In this document: piece after piece, positions 1 through 11,281 of the stretch | Numbering within the stretch: the first letter of the stretch is position 1 | Layout of the letters: each line of letters opens with the position of its first letter | Origin: Ceratopteris richardii | Taxonomy: Eukaryota > Streptophyta > Polypodiopsida > Polypodiales > Pteridaceae | DNA length: 64,000 nucleotides | Direction of reading: 5' to 3' | NCBI GenBank assembly: GCA_020310875.1 | Contig: CM035439.1 | Coordinates: forward strand, 136,591,929 to 136,655,928 | The notes under the pieces: generated by a model | The model's input: only the letters and a program-made list of their open reading frames with translations | Databases searched by the model: none | What the model was told of the DNA's origin: nothing | Program-made: the position numbers and the translations under genes

Positions 1-105
1 TTAACAATTGATTTGTTATCTCTTGAGCTTCCACCCAAAAAAAAGGACATCCTTCTTAGTTAATGAGGTTAATAGAAAAGAAATATTGGCTAAATATTTG
101 AATAT
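1..105 (-). pseudogene. Ty3/gypsy RT/RNase H boundary fragment (edge of repeat block)
   Basis: Read on the minus strand this encodes the end of a gypsy reverse transcriptase running into the RNase H connection, with LTKKD and EAQEK-like stretches. It matches the fuller minus-strand copy near 25,466-25,568. The left window edge cuts it. It abuts a plus-strand copia reverse transcriptase at about position 106, so the two retroelement classes are joined in opposite orientation. The same join occurs in the second copy of the block. Confidence 0.6.
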
Positions 106-1356
106 GTATCAACTGGATGTGAAAAATGCTTTTCTCAATGGTTACATTTCAGAGGAGGTTTACATGGCTCAACCTCCAGCTATGAAGAACCCAAGCAAGG
201 TAAATTATGTGTGCAAATTGAACAAAGCTCTTACGTTTTGAAGTAGGCACCTAGGCCATGGAATCATAGGTTAACTACCTACCTTCAAGATCAAGGATTC
301 ATGATGAGCAAAGCAGATTCTTCTCTATTTGTCAAGAGAAGCAACTCTGAAATGATATACTTATGTGTGTATGTTGATGACATCATACTTACAGGTAGTG
401 AGGCCAATGGCATCAAACAACTCAAGAACCAAATGATGTAGGAGTTCAAAATCCGTGACCTAGGGTTTTTGACGTACTTTCTTGGACTTGAGTTAGTCTA
501 CACTAATTCTGGAATTTACATTACTCAAAGGAAATATGTGTGGGACATGTTGAAGAAGTTCCACTTGGAAAATGCAAAGGTAGCTAGCACCCATATGGAG
601 GTAAATCATCAATTAAGTGCTCATGAAGGGTGATTTGCTTCAAGACATTGCAGGACATCAAAACATAGTTGGGAGTCTAAACTATGCAACTTTGACAAGG
701 ATTGACATAGCTTATGAGTAAGTTTTCTAAGTCAATTCATGCATAAACGTAGAGCCCTCACTTGGAAGCTGCCAAAAGGATTTTGAAGTATCTCAAGGGT
801 ACTCAAAAGCAAGTTCTATATTTTCCATACACATCAGATTTGACATTAAGCTATCCTCAAATGCAGATTGGGTAGGTTGTAGGGATGATAGAAGGAGTAC
901 CTCTGGATATTTGTCTTTTGTAGGTGATAAGCCCATTTCATGGTCTTCCAAGAAGCAACAATTGTTGCTCTATCTTCAATAGAGGCTGAATACAGGGGAC
1001 TAGCAAATGCTACACAAGAAGCCATATGGATTAGATGTTATATTCAGATTTAGGACTTCACACTCACCCACCTATGATTTTTGGTGATAATACAAGTTCT
1101 TTGCATCTTGCAGCCAATCCTATTTATCATGCAAAAACCAAGCATATAGAAGTACACTATCATTATGTTAGAGAGAAGTTATTGACCAAGGAGATTCAAC
1201 TTGCATATGTGTCGCTAAATATGCAATGTGCAGATTTGTTAACCAAAGCACTTGATGGTACTAAACTTTAAAGGTTTAAAGCTATGATTGGATTGCAGGG
1301 CATTCAAGAAGAATCATGAAGAATTACAAGCCAAGATGTTTGTCTTGAGGTGGAGA
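106..1356 (+). pseudogene. pol: Ty1/copia reverse transcriptase-RNase H, broken copy 1
   Basis: Copia RT motifs are readable in pieces. [11 protein letters not shown] lies near 110-145 and the catalytic YVDD with DIILTGS lies at about 370-400. A thumb region contains YFLGLE, and the RNase H shows [15 protein letters not shown], a [12 protein letters not shown] segment and the downstream HIEVHYHYVREK. The frame is broken by stops and by about eleven single-base indels relative to the copy at 25,570-26,827. Two TAG stops are shared by both copies, at the K-(Q)-APRPW and MM-(Q)-EF sites. The 5' half of pol and gag are absent. The product would be the polymerase of a copy-and-paste element; this copy cannot make it. 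Confidence 0.85.
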
Positions 1357-1915
1357 TGTTGGTGCAAAATGTCCAAGCCATCACACTTGCTAGGCATGGA
1401 AGCAAATATGTGTAACTACTTGAAGAAGCATGAGAACCTTAGCTTGTAATTGCTTGATCATTAACCATTGTAAAAGTTGTTTTACTTGAGGAATCTTGTA
1501 AGCCCAAATATCTTGTGATGTTATGAGAAATAAGAGCTATGAATTTCATTTGGTAGTCCTAACCTAGAGGAGTACTTTTAGGTGGAGGCTCATTTGAATT
1601 TCAAATTCAAATTTGAAGAAAATCCTTGTAAAAGGACCTGTAAAATTCACAGCCAATAGGCCTCGTCTTGGAGCTCCTCCACTGATCATTTGTTGGATTT
1701 GAGTAGCTTACACCATAGCCTACTCATCTCACTATCGTTCTGCATCATATCCTTGCCAATGATCTTGTATAACAATGTTTATATTACATACATTTCATTG
1801 ATTAACCTTGTCTACTTCTCTGCTATGACTACTCAGAATAGAACACTTTGCATGACCATGTCTCAATGATATCTCTATCATTTTGCATGATCTATAGCTT
1901 GTTGGAACCAGCTCA
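1357..1915 (+). repeat. copia 3' LTR (3' edge uncertain)
   Basis: The sequence turns into TGTTGGTGCAAA directly after a purine-rich tract (cttgaggtggaga), the usual polypurine tract to LTR junction of copia elements. It follows the end of RNase H by about 90 bases. The same junction lies at 26,828. No matching 5' LTR of this family is in the window, so the 3' edge is only a guess. Confidence 0.5.
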
Positions 1916-2269
1916 AAGTCTGCTGCGTGCTGTCAAAGTTTCAAGGCATTTAGGTCGGCCACTTGGGAGAAATCTGTGTCGAAGTACTCTCTAGTCATTC
2001 TCTGTACAGTTCCTAAAAAGTCGAGGGTAAGCATCCAATTGCGAAATTGATTTCTCAGTGTATGGTTTATCATTTAAAGTGATTCCACTTGTAATCATTA
2101 GCTATGTAAGCTAATTTGATACCCTCAAAAGGATTTTTATGAGTTGCTATTGTATTGTGAGCACTGAGCAAAATGTCCAATAGGTGTGTGTACCAAAAAA
2201 GCAAGTTTTTTATCACTAGCTATTTGTGAAGTTATCTGAGTTCATTCAATTGTTTGAGAAACCAACTCC
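1916..2269. other. Non-coding part of the duplicated block
   Basis: No open frame or RNA gene was recognised. The stretch is conserved with about 27,390-27,720, so it belongs to the duplicated retroelement block and is not unique host DNA. Confidence 0.5.
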
Positions 2270-2539
2270 AAAGTACATAGGTACTTATTTGGTGTCAGTT
2301 TCAAGCTAAGAGGGCCTATTACATAACCTTGAAGTACAATAGGGTAGGTACAAAGCAGGTTTTGGTAGTACCACCTCACTTCCTTGAGGTATCCATCCGT
2401 CTCTTCCAACACTATGACACTCATGTGTCCACTAGTGGGTTTTGGTTCATGCTTGGTAGCTCATGTATATCTTGGTTAAGCAAGAAGTAACCTACTATTG
2501 CCACTTCTAGTTGTGAGGCTGAGTATATGTTACCGTTAG
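2270..2539 (+). pseudogene. Second copia RNase H fragment
   Basis: In one plus-strand frame the sequence reads STSGFWFMLGSSCISWLSKK, then a TAA stop, then PTIATSSCEAEY. This is the RNase H segment of a copia family different from the one at 106-1356. The TAA sits where the family normally has Q (CAA). The frame ends abruptly at the LTR starting at 2540, so the rest of RNase H is missing. Confidence 0.7.
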
Positions 2540-2822
2540 TGTCCATGTGAAAGGCCAAATGGCCATCGGACACTTCTTTGTATATGTTATTTAATAAAAC
2601 ATATAGTGACCTGGTCAGTCACAACATGTAAGTTCGACCGCATTTGTAAGACCTAAGAAGTCTGTTTTCGTGCTCACTGTGTATTGTCTTTTCTTCGTAT
2701 TCAGCAGCCTCTGTGAAGTACTGTGTGCAGCCTTAGGAGCTCGATTTTCTACCTCGAGGATATTGTCGTGGAGCTCTCAAAAAGGAGAGCGCACTGTGGT
2801 GCATCGCCATCGAAATACTTCA
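2540..2822 (+). repeat. LTR, 283 bp, with TG...CA ends
   Basis: The segment starts TGTCCATGTG and ends TACTTCA. One base after it lies a primer-binding site matching initiator tRNA-Met, which fixes the 3' edge as that of a 5' LTR. The homologous segment at 27,994-28,276 has the same 283-bp length. It begins inside a copia RNase H frame, so the LTR either inserted there or was joined by recombination. Confidence 0.75.
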
Positions 2823-2823
2823 C

Positions 2824-2835
2824 TGGTATCAGAGC
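2824..2835 (+). other. Primer-binding site for initiator tRNA-Met
   Basis: TGGTATCAGAGC is the exact reverse complement of the last nine bases of the tRNA-iMet gene at 17,165-17,236 plus CCA. Priming from initiator tRNA-Met is usual for copia elements. A short remnant of leader/gag follows, to about 2,985, where homology to the second block ends. Confidence 0.85.
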
Positions 2836-3010
2836 AGTTCGAGGTAAAAGCTTTGTTCCTTTTGTGCGTGCGAAGCGAGCCTCCCCCATGGCTTACGACT
2901 AAGGTGGCGACCAAGGCATAGACCTTGGCATACCTTGTCATCCGAGTCACCGAAGTCACCATTTGTGCCATTGGCTGCGCTGTCGGGTCGTGAGAGATGC
3001 TCGGATGGTG

Positions 3011-4284
3011 GATCAAGTCATCCGCCTAAATCGTTCGGCACACGCAGGGTGTCTGTAGCGGACTCAGGCTTAAGGAAATAAGGGTTCTAATGACAAAACA
3101 ATATAAATTACCTAATTCTATGACTGAAACTAAAGTTTTCTTACCAAAAGTAAATAGTTTTAACTAGCTATGGACCGTAAGGACGGGCAGCCTCGTACAT
3201 ATCAACAGCTTCTTGATATGAGATTGAAACTTCCATGATGGGTTCTTCTACTAAACTTTCAGGTAAGCTAGAGGGTTCTGGTCTGTCTAGAGTTGGCGGA
3301 ACATTTTCAATATTTTCAATATTTTCAATATTTTCAATAGACTAAGTACTGTGCTCAGACTCATGAACTAACTTAGAAGACATCAAGGAAAGTAATGGAA
3401 AAACTAATGAAACAATATGATGCTAAACTGTTTGAATGAATTAATTGATATGTTAATGGTTCTTGATGAAAGTAATGGGAAAGAATATTGTTGCAAAACT
3501 GCTTAAATAAATTAATTGATAAGCTAATGGTTCGAATCAATAAATCTAATACAACTGGAAGGCCTAAACAATTGGATAAATGTCTAGTCAATTGGATAGT
3601 TGACTAAATGGGAAATAAGATTTAAATGGATCTTTAAGCTGCCGCTTCACTTCAATTGTCTTCACTTCAATTAATTGTAATCTTCAATGTTTCTGCAAAA
3701 AACATTAGGAATATTAGTAATCTAACAAAAATTAATGAGAAATATTAAACATATACTTTACATACATTAAAACATGTTAACATACTTTCATGCACTTCTA
3801 AATACATATAACCATGCACATACATCACTCCTTTTGGAATACATATACTCATGTAAATGTAGTATAAATATGAACTAACATGCATACACACATTCATTAG
3901 CTCATACATATGCATTCATACACATGCTCATGCATTCACTAACCATACATATACTAATGTACATATGAATACACATTCCATTCACATGTTCTAATACGCT
4001 TTCTCATTCATGCATATAGATATACTCTCATGCTTATAACCATATTTCAAAAGCTCATACATACTAACATGAATAGCTACACTTATACACACTTATATTT
4101 ACACGAAGAGACTAAATCTAATTGAACTTGTAAAAATACTTATCTAATTATACTTTGCCAAATGCTAACTAAACAATATAATAAACCTTATTTACCTATT
4201 TAAAGCAATACATAAATATTCCTAACTAGATTAATAACTTCGTTAAAATTATCTACCTAATTAACTTAGGAAAACGTTAACCCT
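3011..4284. other. AT-rich non-coding stretch with small tandem repeats
   Basis: No gene was recognised. At 3,303-3,339 a 9-bp unit (TTTTCAATA) is repeated about four times. At about 3,388-3,540 an 80-bp segment is imperfectly duplicated in tandem, each half carrying gaaagtaatgg and taattgat. From 3,760 to 4,080 the sequence is rich in CATACA/CATATA words. Confidence 0.6.
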
Positions 4285-5162
<878 letters not shown>

Positions 5163-5812
5163 TCACACACATACACACATCATACACACACATACATCAC
5201 ATACACACACTCACACACACACACGTCACATCATACATGCACATACACACATACATACACACATCACATACACACATACACACATCACATACACACACAC
5301 ACACGTCACATCATACATGCACACACACACATATCACATACACACACACACACGTCACATCATACACGCACACACACACATATCACATACACACATACAC
5401 ACATCACACATAACACATACACACATAACACACACACATCACATACACACATACACACACTTCACACACACGCACATACACATAACACATTCACACATAA
5501 CACGCACATACACATAACACATACACACATAACACACACATCACATACACACATATATCACATACACACACATCACACACACACATCATACACACACATA
5601 CATCACATATATACTTCACACACACACATACATACACACATCACATATATACTTCACATCACATAACACATACACACATAACACACACACATCACACGCA
5701 CATACACATTACACATACACACATCACACATAACACATACACACATAACACAAACACGCACATACACATAACACATTCACACATAACACATACACGCACA
5801 TACACACACACT
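5163..5812. repeat. CA-rich compound microsatellite
   Basis: The tract consists of CACACA and CATACACA words interspersed with TCACAT. A longer unit containing acgtcacatcatacatgcac recurs near 5,224, 5,304 and 5,353, giving a higher-order period within the simple repeat. It follows the CT tract directly. Confidence 0.9.
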
Positions 5813-5813
5813 A

Positions 5814-5990
5814 CTGCAGGGACTCAGACCAAGCCACGGAATAGGCATGGTCATGCTTTCGGCCGGACAATCATTCATGCAGCAGCATGGGGCATATCAA
5901 GATCATCGTACACAACAGGACATGACGGCTCAATATCCCGAGCACGAGGAGGGTCTAATGAGAAAGAAGGAAAAACAGAGAAGCTGCGCA
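5814..5990 (+). other. Short open segment of unknown origin
   Basis: An open frame runs out of the CA tract, passes an ATG at 5,847 and ends at a TAG near 5,990, giving 48 codons. The composition is unlike the repeats on either side: mixed, polar, with a C-terminal basic run RKKEKQR. A tactgcag|g at 5,812-5,820 would suit a 3' splice acceptor. I do not recognise a family. It may be an exon scrap carried by a mobile element, or chance. Confidence 0.2.
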
Positions 5991-5994
5991 TAGC

Positions 5995-6453
5995 AAGTTG
6001 AATTGTCTCATTCTGATTTTTAAAACTCAACTTATCATTCAAAAACTGACTTGTTCAAGTGAATGTAGATTCATCTTCTACATCTGTTTGCATTTTTTGA
6101 ATTTTCTGCAGTCTAAAACTCCAAAACAAGTTTTGTGCTCATCTTCAAAATTGTAGCTCTCTATGTTAACTATGTATAGAACTTTAAAACACATCAATCC
6201 AAGTTTTGTAACTCGAGTTATGGTCGAAATACTGAACTACTATTGAGAGATGCCGACCTGCACTTTCACCTCTTATGACCTAAGCTTCCATTGAAGCTTC
6301 TTTTTTTTCTAAAGAAACAGGAAATATGTATTAAAAATGAAATCTAAATCAGTACAAAGGGCAGTCCATCCCCACCAAACCAATCATGGGGCAATAAGCA
6401 GATTAATGCCAGATTTGACGTATCTTCTGGTTGCTTGCAGGTCCTCGCGGAGC
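5995..6453. other. Non-coding stretch before LINE fragment A
   Basis: No frame or RNA was recognised. A T-rich run at about 6,300-6,345 followed by rapid loss of pattern resembles the reversed 3' tail of a LINE, but this is weak. Confidence 0.3.
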
Positions 6454-7375
6454 ATAAGAACATGCTACTGAAGAGATTGGCTGGTTGTCACCAAAGAAAA
6501 GGGGCTATCTTGTCTGAGATCACCTAGGACATGCTAAGAAGATTAAAAAAGCAGAGACGGACTATCACTATTTTGCACAAACTTAACTTCAGATGGAAGC
6601 TTGGCTGGAGTGCTCCTTAGTGGCAATACAGATTCTTAAGCCTTTGGATCCTCCCTTTCAACATAAAGCACTCTACACTGATGTGGGTCATCTTGCACAA
6701 TGGGATCTGGTGTGGTTCCAAAGCCCAGAAATATGGATTAAATAATGAAGTATGTAAATTTTGTGGCAATGAGGAGGACATCTCCCACCTGTTCTTCAAC
6801 TACAGTCATGCTCAGAAGTTTTGGTGCCTGCTCTCTCCCATCTGTCACAAGTTGCAGGTCACTCTATTCTATAAAGAAACCCTGGTTGGGTCCAGCAGTA
6901 GGATGGACTTTGTGTTGTGGAACATATGGAGGGGTCATATCCTCTGGCACATCTGGTTATCAAGAAACCAAAAGGTTTTCAACAATAGAGACTGCTGCCT
7001 GCAACATATCTATTTCAAAAGTCTCATACACATTGGGCAAAAATGTTTCAGTATGATCGCTGATGCTCCTCATGAGGACTTTAAGTTATCTGTCCACTTG
7101 GTCACTATAGCTCCTTGTAAATGGAGAGACTCCTTGCTTCAGATGTACTGTAAAAATAGGTTGGCAATGATTCTGCTCTGTACATAAGCCCTGCTGGCTA
7201 TTGCCTACTTGGGTTGCTCCATTGAAGCTTCTTGCACACAAGCCTTCAACATGCTCTAATACCAATGAAGGGCTTTGGTGTCTAGAACAAGAGGAGGAAG
7301 GAGGAGATGGAGGGAGAGGGAAGAGAGGAGAGACGCACAGATGCGTGGGAGCCTGAAAACCCACATAATGATCTT
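6454..7375 (+). mobile_element. LINE 3' fragment A (zf-RVT region)
   Basis: The frame reads a zinc-binding reverse-transcriptase-associated domain as found at the C-terminus of plant L1-type LINEs. It shows KHSTLMWVILHNGI, then VCKFCGNEEDISHLFF, and HAQKFW, where the last Cys of the Cys/His set is replaced by Tyr. A second domain follows with WHIWLSRNQKVFNN and ends at a TAA near 7,188. An in-frame TAG lies at 6,523. The upstream endonuclease and catalytic RT are absent, as expected of 5'-truncated LINEs. The tail (7,190-7,375) is G/A-rich. Copies occur at 10,965, 13,064 and 50,934. Confidence 0.75.
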
Positions 7376-7409
7376 TCTTGAGGCAATGCTCTATATATGA
7401 TGTATATTT

Positions 7410-8492
7410 ATGAATATGGGGGTAAGGTCACATGATCCTTACATCCCCAACATTGACGATCATTTCAAGAAATTCATTGCACTATGTAAGCCTAGAGGAT
7501 TGGAAGGGTGAACCAATGCCTTCATGGCTATGTTCCAAGAAACATTAGATGGGCTAGTTAACAAATGGTTCAGCCAGTTTGAGGACAAACATTTCAAAAC
7601 TTGGCACGAGATGAAAACCGAATTTCTTTCTCCACGTAGACCAAGAAAGTCTACCAAGAAATTATTAGATGAGCTCAAGAATTTGAATCTAAGGAGAGAT
7701 GAGTAATTTTTGAAACTAATGACCAAAACAAAGGTGCTAGTTGCAAAGCTACCAGCGGCTCTAAGGGATTTCCTTATCAAGAAGTGGCTAGAAAAGGAAC
7801 TTTTGATGAGCACCAAGCACAAGCTCCACAACTTGCTGGTGTCAAGTGCTTTGATAGGAGAGGTTGTAGCTATGGCGATAAGGATAGAGCAGGCCTGAGT
7901 TCCTTGTAACGAGTCTTCATCTCATCTAGAGCAGTGGGGTGACATCCATGAACATCAATGGTTTGCAACTGCAAAATAGGATATAATAGAAAAGTTAAGA
8001 AAGGATATCAAGAAGATGAGGTAGCCAGAGACAAGGGAAAGTCTCTAATGTATTATTTTCTACCCAGAAGGACACCCACAAACAGAATGTCTAAAAAGGT
8101 AGTCTATTAGTTTTGTAAAAAATGGAGGCATGAAGCCCGCAACTCTTTTTACTTGAAAGGGATGGTGGAACCCCCAAGCACCTGCATTATGGGGACAACA
8201 GACCAGACAAGCACCACTAATGGTTTTGATAATGAAGCCTATAGTGGCTCTAGAACTCATTCTGAGTAATATTCCCATAGTCCCCATTTTTTATTCTTCT
8301 CCTGCTATTATAAGTATGCAGAACAATATGAATTGTCAGGCCTCAACATTCAAGAACATGCCTCAACAGCCCACCATATGTTTTAGATGTGGAGAATATG
8401 GCAAAGTACAAGCTTGCTACCTCTTATCAAAAATGCACCTCCATGTTCCAACTGTTCAGAGTTAAGGGATCACTACACTAGAGACTGAGTGA
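7410..8492 (+). pseudogene. gag: gag remnant, unit A
   Basis: From the ATG at 7,410 the frame reads MNMGVRSHDPYIPNIDDHF and then a gag-like core with LVNKWFSQFEDKHFKTWHEM and RRPRKSTKKLLDEL. Stops interrupt it at 7,509 (TGA) and 7,704 (TAA), and the frame then continues to about 7,898. Downstream, after shifts, two degenerate zinc knuckles are seen at about 8,379-8,490: CFRCGEYGKVQAC, and CSNC with DHYTRD followed by TGA in place of the last Cys. This is the capsid/nucleocapsid part of a gypsy element of the Tat/Athila kind. Unit E lacks the first stop and unit D lacks the second, so the family once had an intact frame. Confidence 0.7.
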
Positions 8493-8639
8493 AGCAGGCA
8501 AACAAAAGCCAAAATTTGGTGAATAATGCTTTTCAAATTTCACTAGAGTCACTTCCAACCAGGGATATACTATAACAATCATTGAGTACTCACGTGGTGC
8601 AACTATGAGAAATCTCCCCACTCCAAATATGGACCATAG

Positions 8640-9621
8640 TCTAGAAGGTAGAAGAACGGGTTGAGATGGTGGGGAATGACGATACCAGACTGCAAGGAGG
8701 AAGTGATATGAGCATAGTATCTAGCCTTGAGAAAATGGTCCCTACCCGATGGTAGAGGAAGGATGAGGCAAAAGAACTTGAGAAGAATGAAGAGCCTAGC
8801 AAGGTGGAGGATATGGCAATCAAAGAAAAAACAACCCCAACTGAGGTAGAAGAATTAACAAGAAGGATGGAAAGGAGATTGCAAAGACCAGACACTCCAT
8901 CTCGAGTCAGGCCGAAGATTTATGGAGGGAACAAGAGAAGTATCAAAGGAAGGAAAGAACAATAGAAGATGCATACTAGATGGCCCAACAAGAGATCAAA
9001 GGTAAGGCACCTGAGCTCATCATAAGTGCTCTAAGAACCCTTATAATAGTAAAACATATCCTAAGGAACACATACTCACAAGTAAGCCTATACAATCTGC
9101 TACATATGGATGCACAATTTAAGAACAAAATGAAAAGCATTGTCGCTTTGTCAGGAGCACTATTTTCCATGGAGGGTAGCCTACATAATTGCTTCATAGC
9201 ACAGGCCCCATTGACTAACTAGCATAGTCCATGTGTAGTAGTTAAAATAGTTGGTCAAGAAATTACAAGAGTAATCATAGATGGTGGGTCTGGAGTCAAC
9301 CTGATGTTGAAATCAACGATGAAGAGGTTAGGACTCCAACCATCTAGGGGCACAATTCAGTGTCAGGATAGTAGACCAAAGCAAGGTAAAGGTAATTGGA
9401 ATAGTTGAAAGGGTAGAACTGATGATGTCGAGGTCTACCTTTATCGTGGATTTTGTTATACTATGAATCATGCTTATGATTGGAGGTTTCCCCTTACTAT
9501 TAGGATGGCCATGGCTAAGACATGCAAAGATCATCCACAAGTGGGGGTGGAATTACATGTGGGTACATGATGAAGATAATTTGAAGCAATTGCAAATGGA
9601 AGCTAGCCCGGATTATGCATA
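8640..9621 (+). pseudogene. Linker and aspartic protease remnant, unit A
   Basis: A charged linker (KELEKNEEPSKVED..., EELTRRMERRLQR) leads into a frame from 8,980 with VVKIVGQEITRVIIDGGSGV near 9,240-9,300. The D-G-G-S catalytic loop is typical of Tat/Athila retropepsins. After a frameshift the second half is readable, with FIVDFV, the LLLGWPWLRHAKIIH hydrophobic-Gly motif and YMWVHDEDNLKQL, ending at 9,621. A TAG at about 9,220 and the shift disable it. No RT or integrase follows; the element stops after protease. Confidence 0.65.
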
Positions 9622-10038
9622 AAAAGGTGTCACCGCCTCAACACTAGGGTTAGGATGACTATGTGCCAACCCCCCAGGATGGAGTAGGTGATCAGAAAAA
9701 ACTGATCTAGAAGGGAGAACACATGCAAAAAATCCATCCTTGTTACATTATGGTAAGTTCATCCAAGGGGAAATCAATAGTTGGCGTTCAATTAAGTGGA
9801 ACATAACCTTATTGCATGGTCAATTGTGGGGAAGGAGCCTACTACAAGCAGAGCACAACATTGAGACAGGGAAGGAAGACAAGACACAGCTTCTATGGAT
9901 GGAAAGGAACCCTTTGGAATAATAGCAAGACTAGGATAGGGAGAACGAATGATTAACTGGGGACAAGAAAGTCAAGCTCAGGCAACTCACAAAGCAAAGG
10001 CCAACCTTATATGATAAGGGTCCTCAATCAGAAGCACC
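9622..10038. other. Unit A spacer, unrecognised
   Basis: This segment is conserved in units A, C, D and F. It holds a 60-codon open frame (9,740-9,922) with no family that I recognise, probably the start of the deleted pol linker. It ends at the junction with a reversed copia fragment. Confidence 0.4.
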
Positions 10039-10320
10039 TCATGATATAGAGCATAAAGTAGCATGCATGAAGTTGAATCTAGACAACAATGGGATATGGA
10101 AAGAACTTACTGTTCTAGAAACACTTTTAAGTGAGGTAATATGTTTGGTTGCCCCACTATCAAAGTACCAAAAGTCTAAGTCTATTGCAGACAAACACTG
10201 TTCATGAGAAGATGGGTCATAAGTGCAAACAGTGGTAAATGCCCATTCTTCATTCTGCACAAGATTAACAGACTCTATTTTGGGTCATTGCAGACCGCAA
10301 TTTCTCATATTAAAAGCAAA
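10039..10320 (-). pseudogene. Reversed copia gag/protease fragment, unit A
   Basis: The minus strand reads QNEEWAFTTVCTYDPSSHEQ followed by FWYFDSGATKHIT. This is the junction of copia nucleocapsid and protease, with the catalytic DSGA and the family's following H-I/M-T. Copia code thus sits antiparallel to the gypsy gag-protease of the same unit. A fuller relative lies at 50,286-50,735. Confidence 0.75.
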
Positions 10321-10454
10321 GGCTTTCTGCAAAAGTTACCAACTTTTAGTTTCACACATGCTTTTTGAAGCCGCTTTCATGTAACGATTATTTCGAAATA
10401 ATAAAAAAATCATATAAATACATGCACTATGTGGATGTAGTCATGTCAACGAAA

Positions 10455-10964
10455 ATGTGAAAGTGACAATTGTGCTAGTGCATAGCATCGTGTCAAAAAA
10501 AATTCAAGCTCAAGATGGGCAAGAAACAACCATTCAAATCATCGTCAAGAGTGAGAAAGAAAAAAGAGATGATTTATGAGATGGAGCCACAATATTCATT
10601 GTTCGAAAGAGACAAAGAGCACAAAGAGATGATGAATGATTTTCAACCCACCAAGAATCAAAGGCAAAGTCACACACACTCGTCTATGCTTGCATGTCAT
10701 GTAGCCTGCCGCGCCTGCGTACAAGCAATTTGGATTTGGAAGAGAGCTCACCCCTCCCTTCGTTCATCCTTCTTGATGACGCTTCGCGACTCATCTGGCA
10801 TATATAAACAAAAGATGAGGGTAAAACGGAAAGTTGTAAAGCCGCCCTTGCTTGAGAATGTTATCCGGGACGATGATCAGAAGTCTGTCTTGTTGTTGTG
10901 TGGTGAGATTGGTAAAGCAGTTCGAGGGAGAGAGCTTTGGTCCGCACGAGAGATTTTCCATCCA
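10455..10964 (+). other. Dispersed basic-ORF module plus joined segment
   Basis: The plus strand encodes a short basic stretch (KKQPFKSSSRVRKKKE) seen in seven related copies in the window. At about 10,681 the sequence jumps to one found at 17,021-17,070 (gtctatgcttgcatgtcatg), so about 0.5 kb is missing relative to unit C. From 10,733 on it has no counterpart in the window. It contains a TATATAAA box at about 10,799 and an ATG at 10,815, opening an in-frame segment rich in K/R then L (VLLLCGEIGKA). That segment may be a captured exon; I do not recognise it. Confidence 0.35.
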
Positions 10965-11280
10965 TCCACTTGGCCACTATAGCTCCTTGTAAATGGAGAG
11001 ACTCCTTGCTTCATATGTACTGTAAAAATAGGTTGGCAATGATTCTGCTCTGTACATAAGCCCTACTGGCTATTGCCTGCTTGGGTTGCTCCATTGAAGC
11101 TTCTTGCACACAAGCCTTCAGCATGCTCTAATACCAATGAAGGGCTTTGGTGTGTAGAACAAGAGGAGGAAGGAGGAGATGGAGGGAGAGGGAAGAGAGG
11201 AGAGATGCACAAATGCGTGGGAGCCTGAAAACCCACATAATGATCTTTCTTGAGGCAATGCTCTATATATGATGTATATT
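10965..11280 (+). mobile_element. LINE 3' tail fragment B
   Basis: The segment starts in the middle of the LINE frame (counterpart of 7,093 in fragment A) and runs through the G/A-rich tail into gag unit B. The upstream zf-RVT part is lacking. Confidence 0.65.
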
Positions 11281-11281
11281 T

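Noticed and set aside
8641-8895. 84-codon minus-strand Ser-rich frame repeated in all units
   Set aside because: Antisense of the charged gag-protease linker; the plus strand has the consistent domain order.
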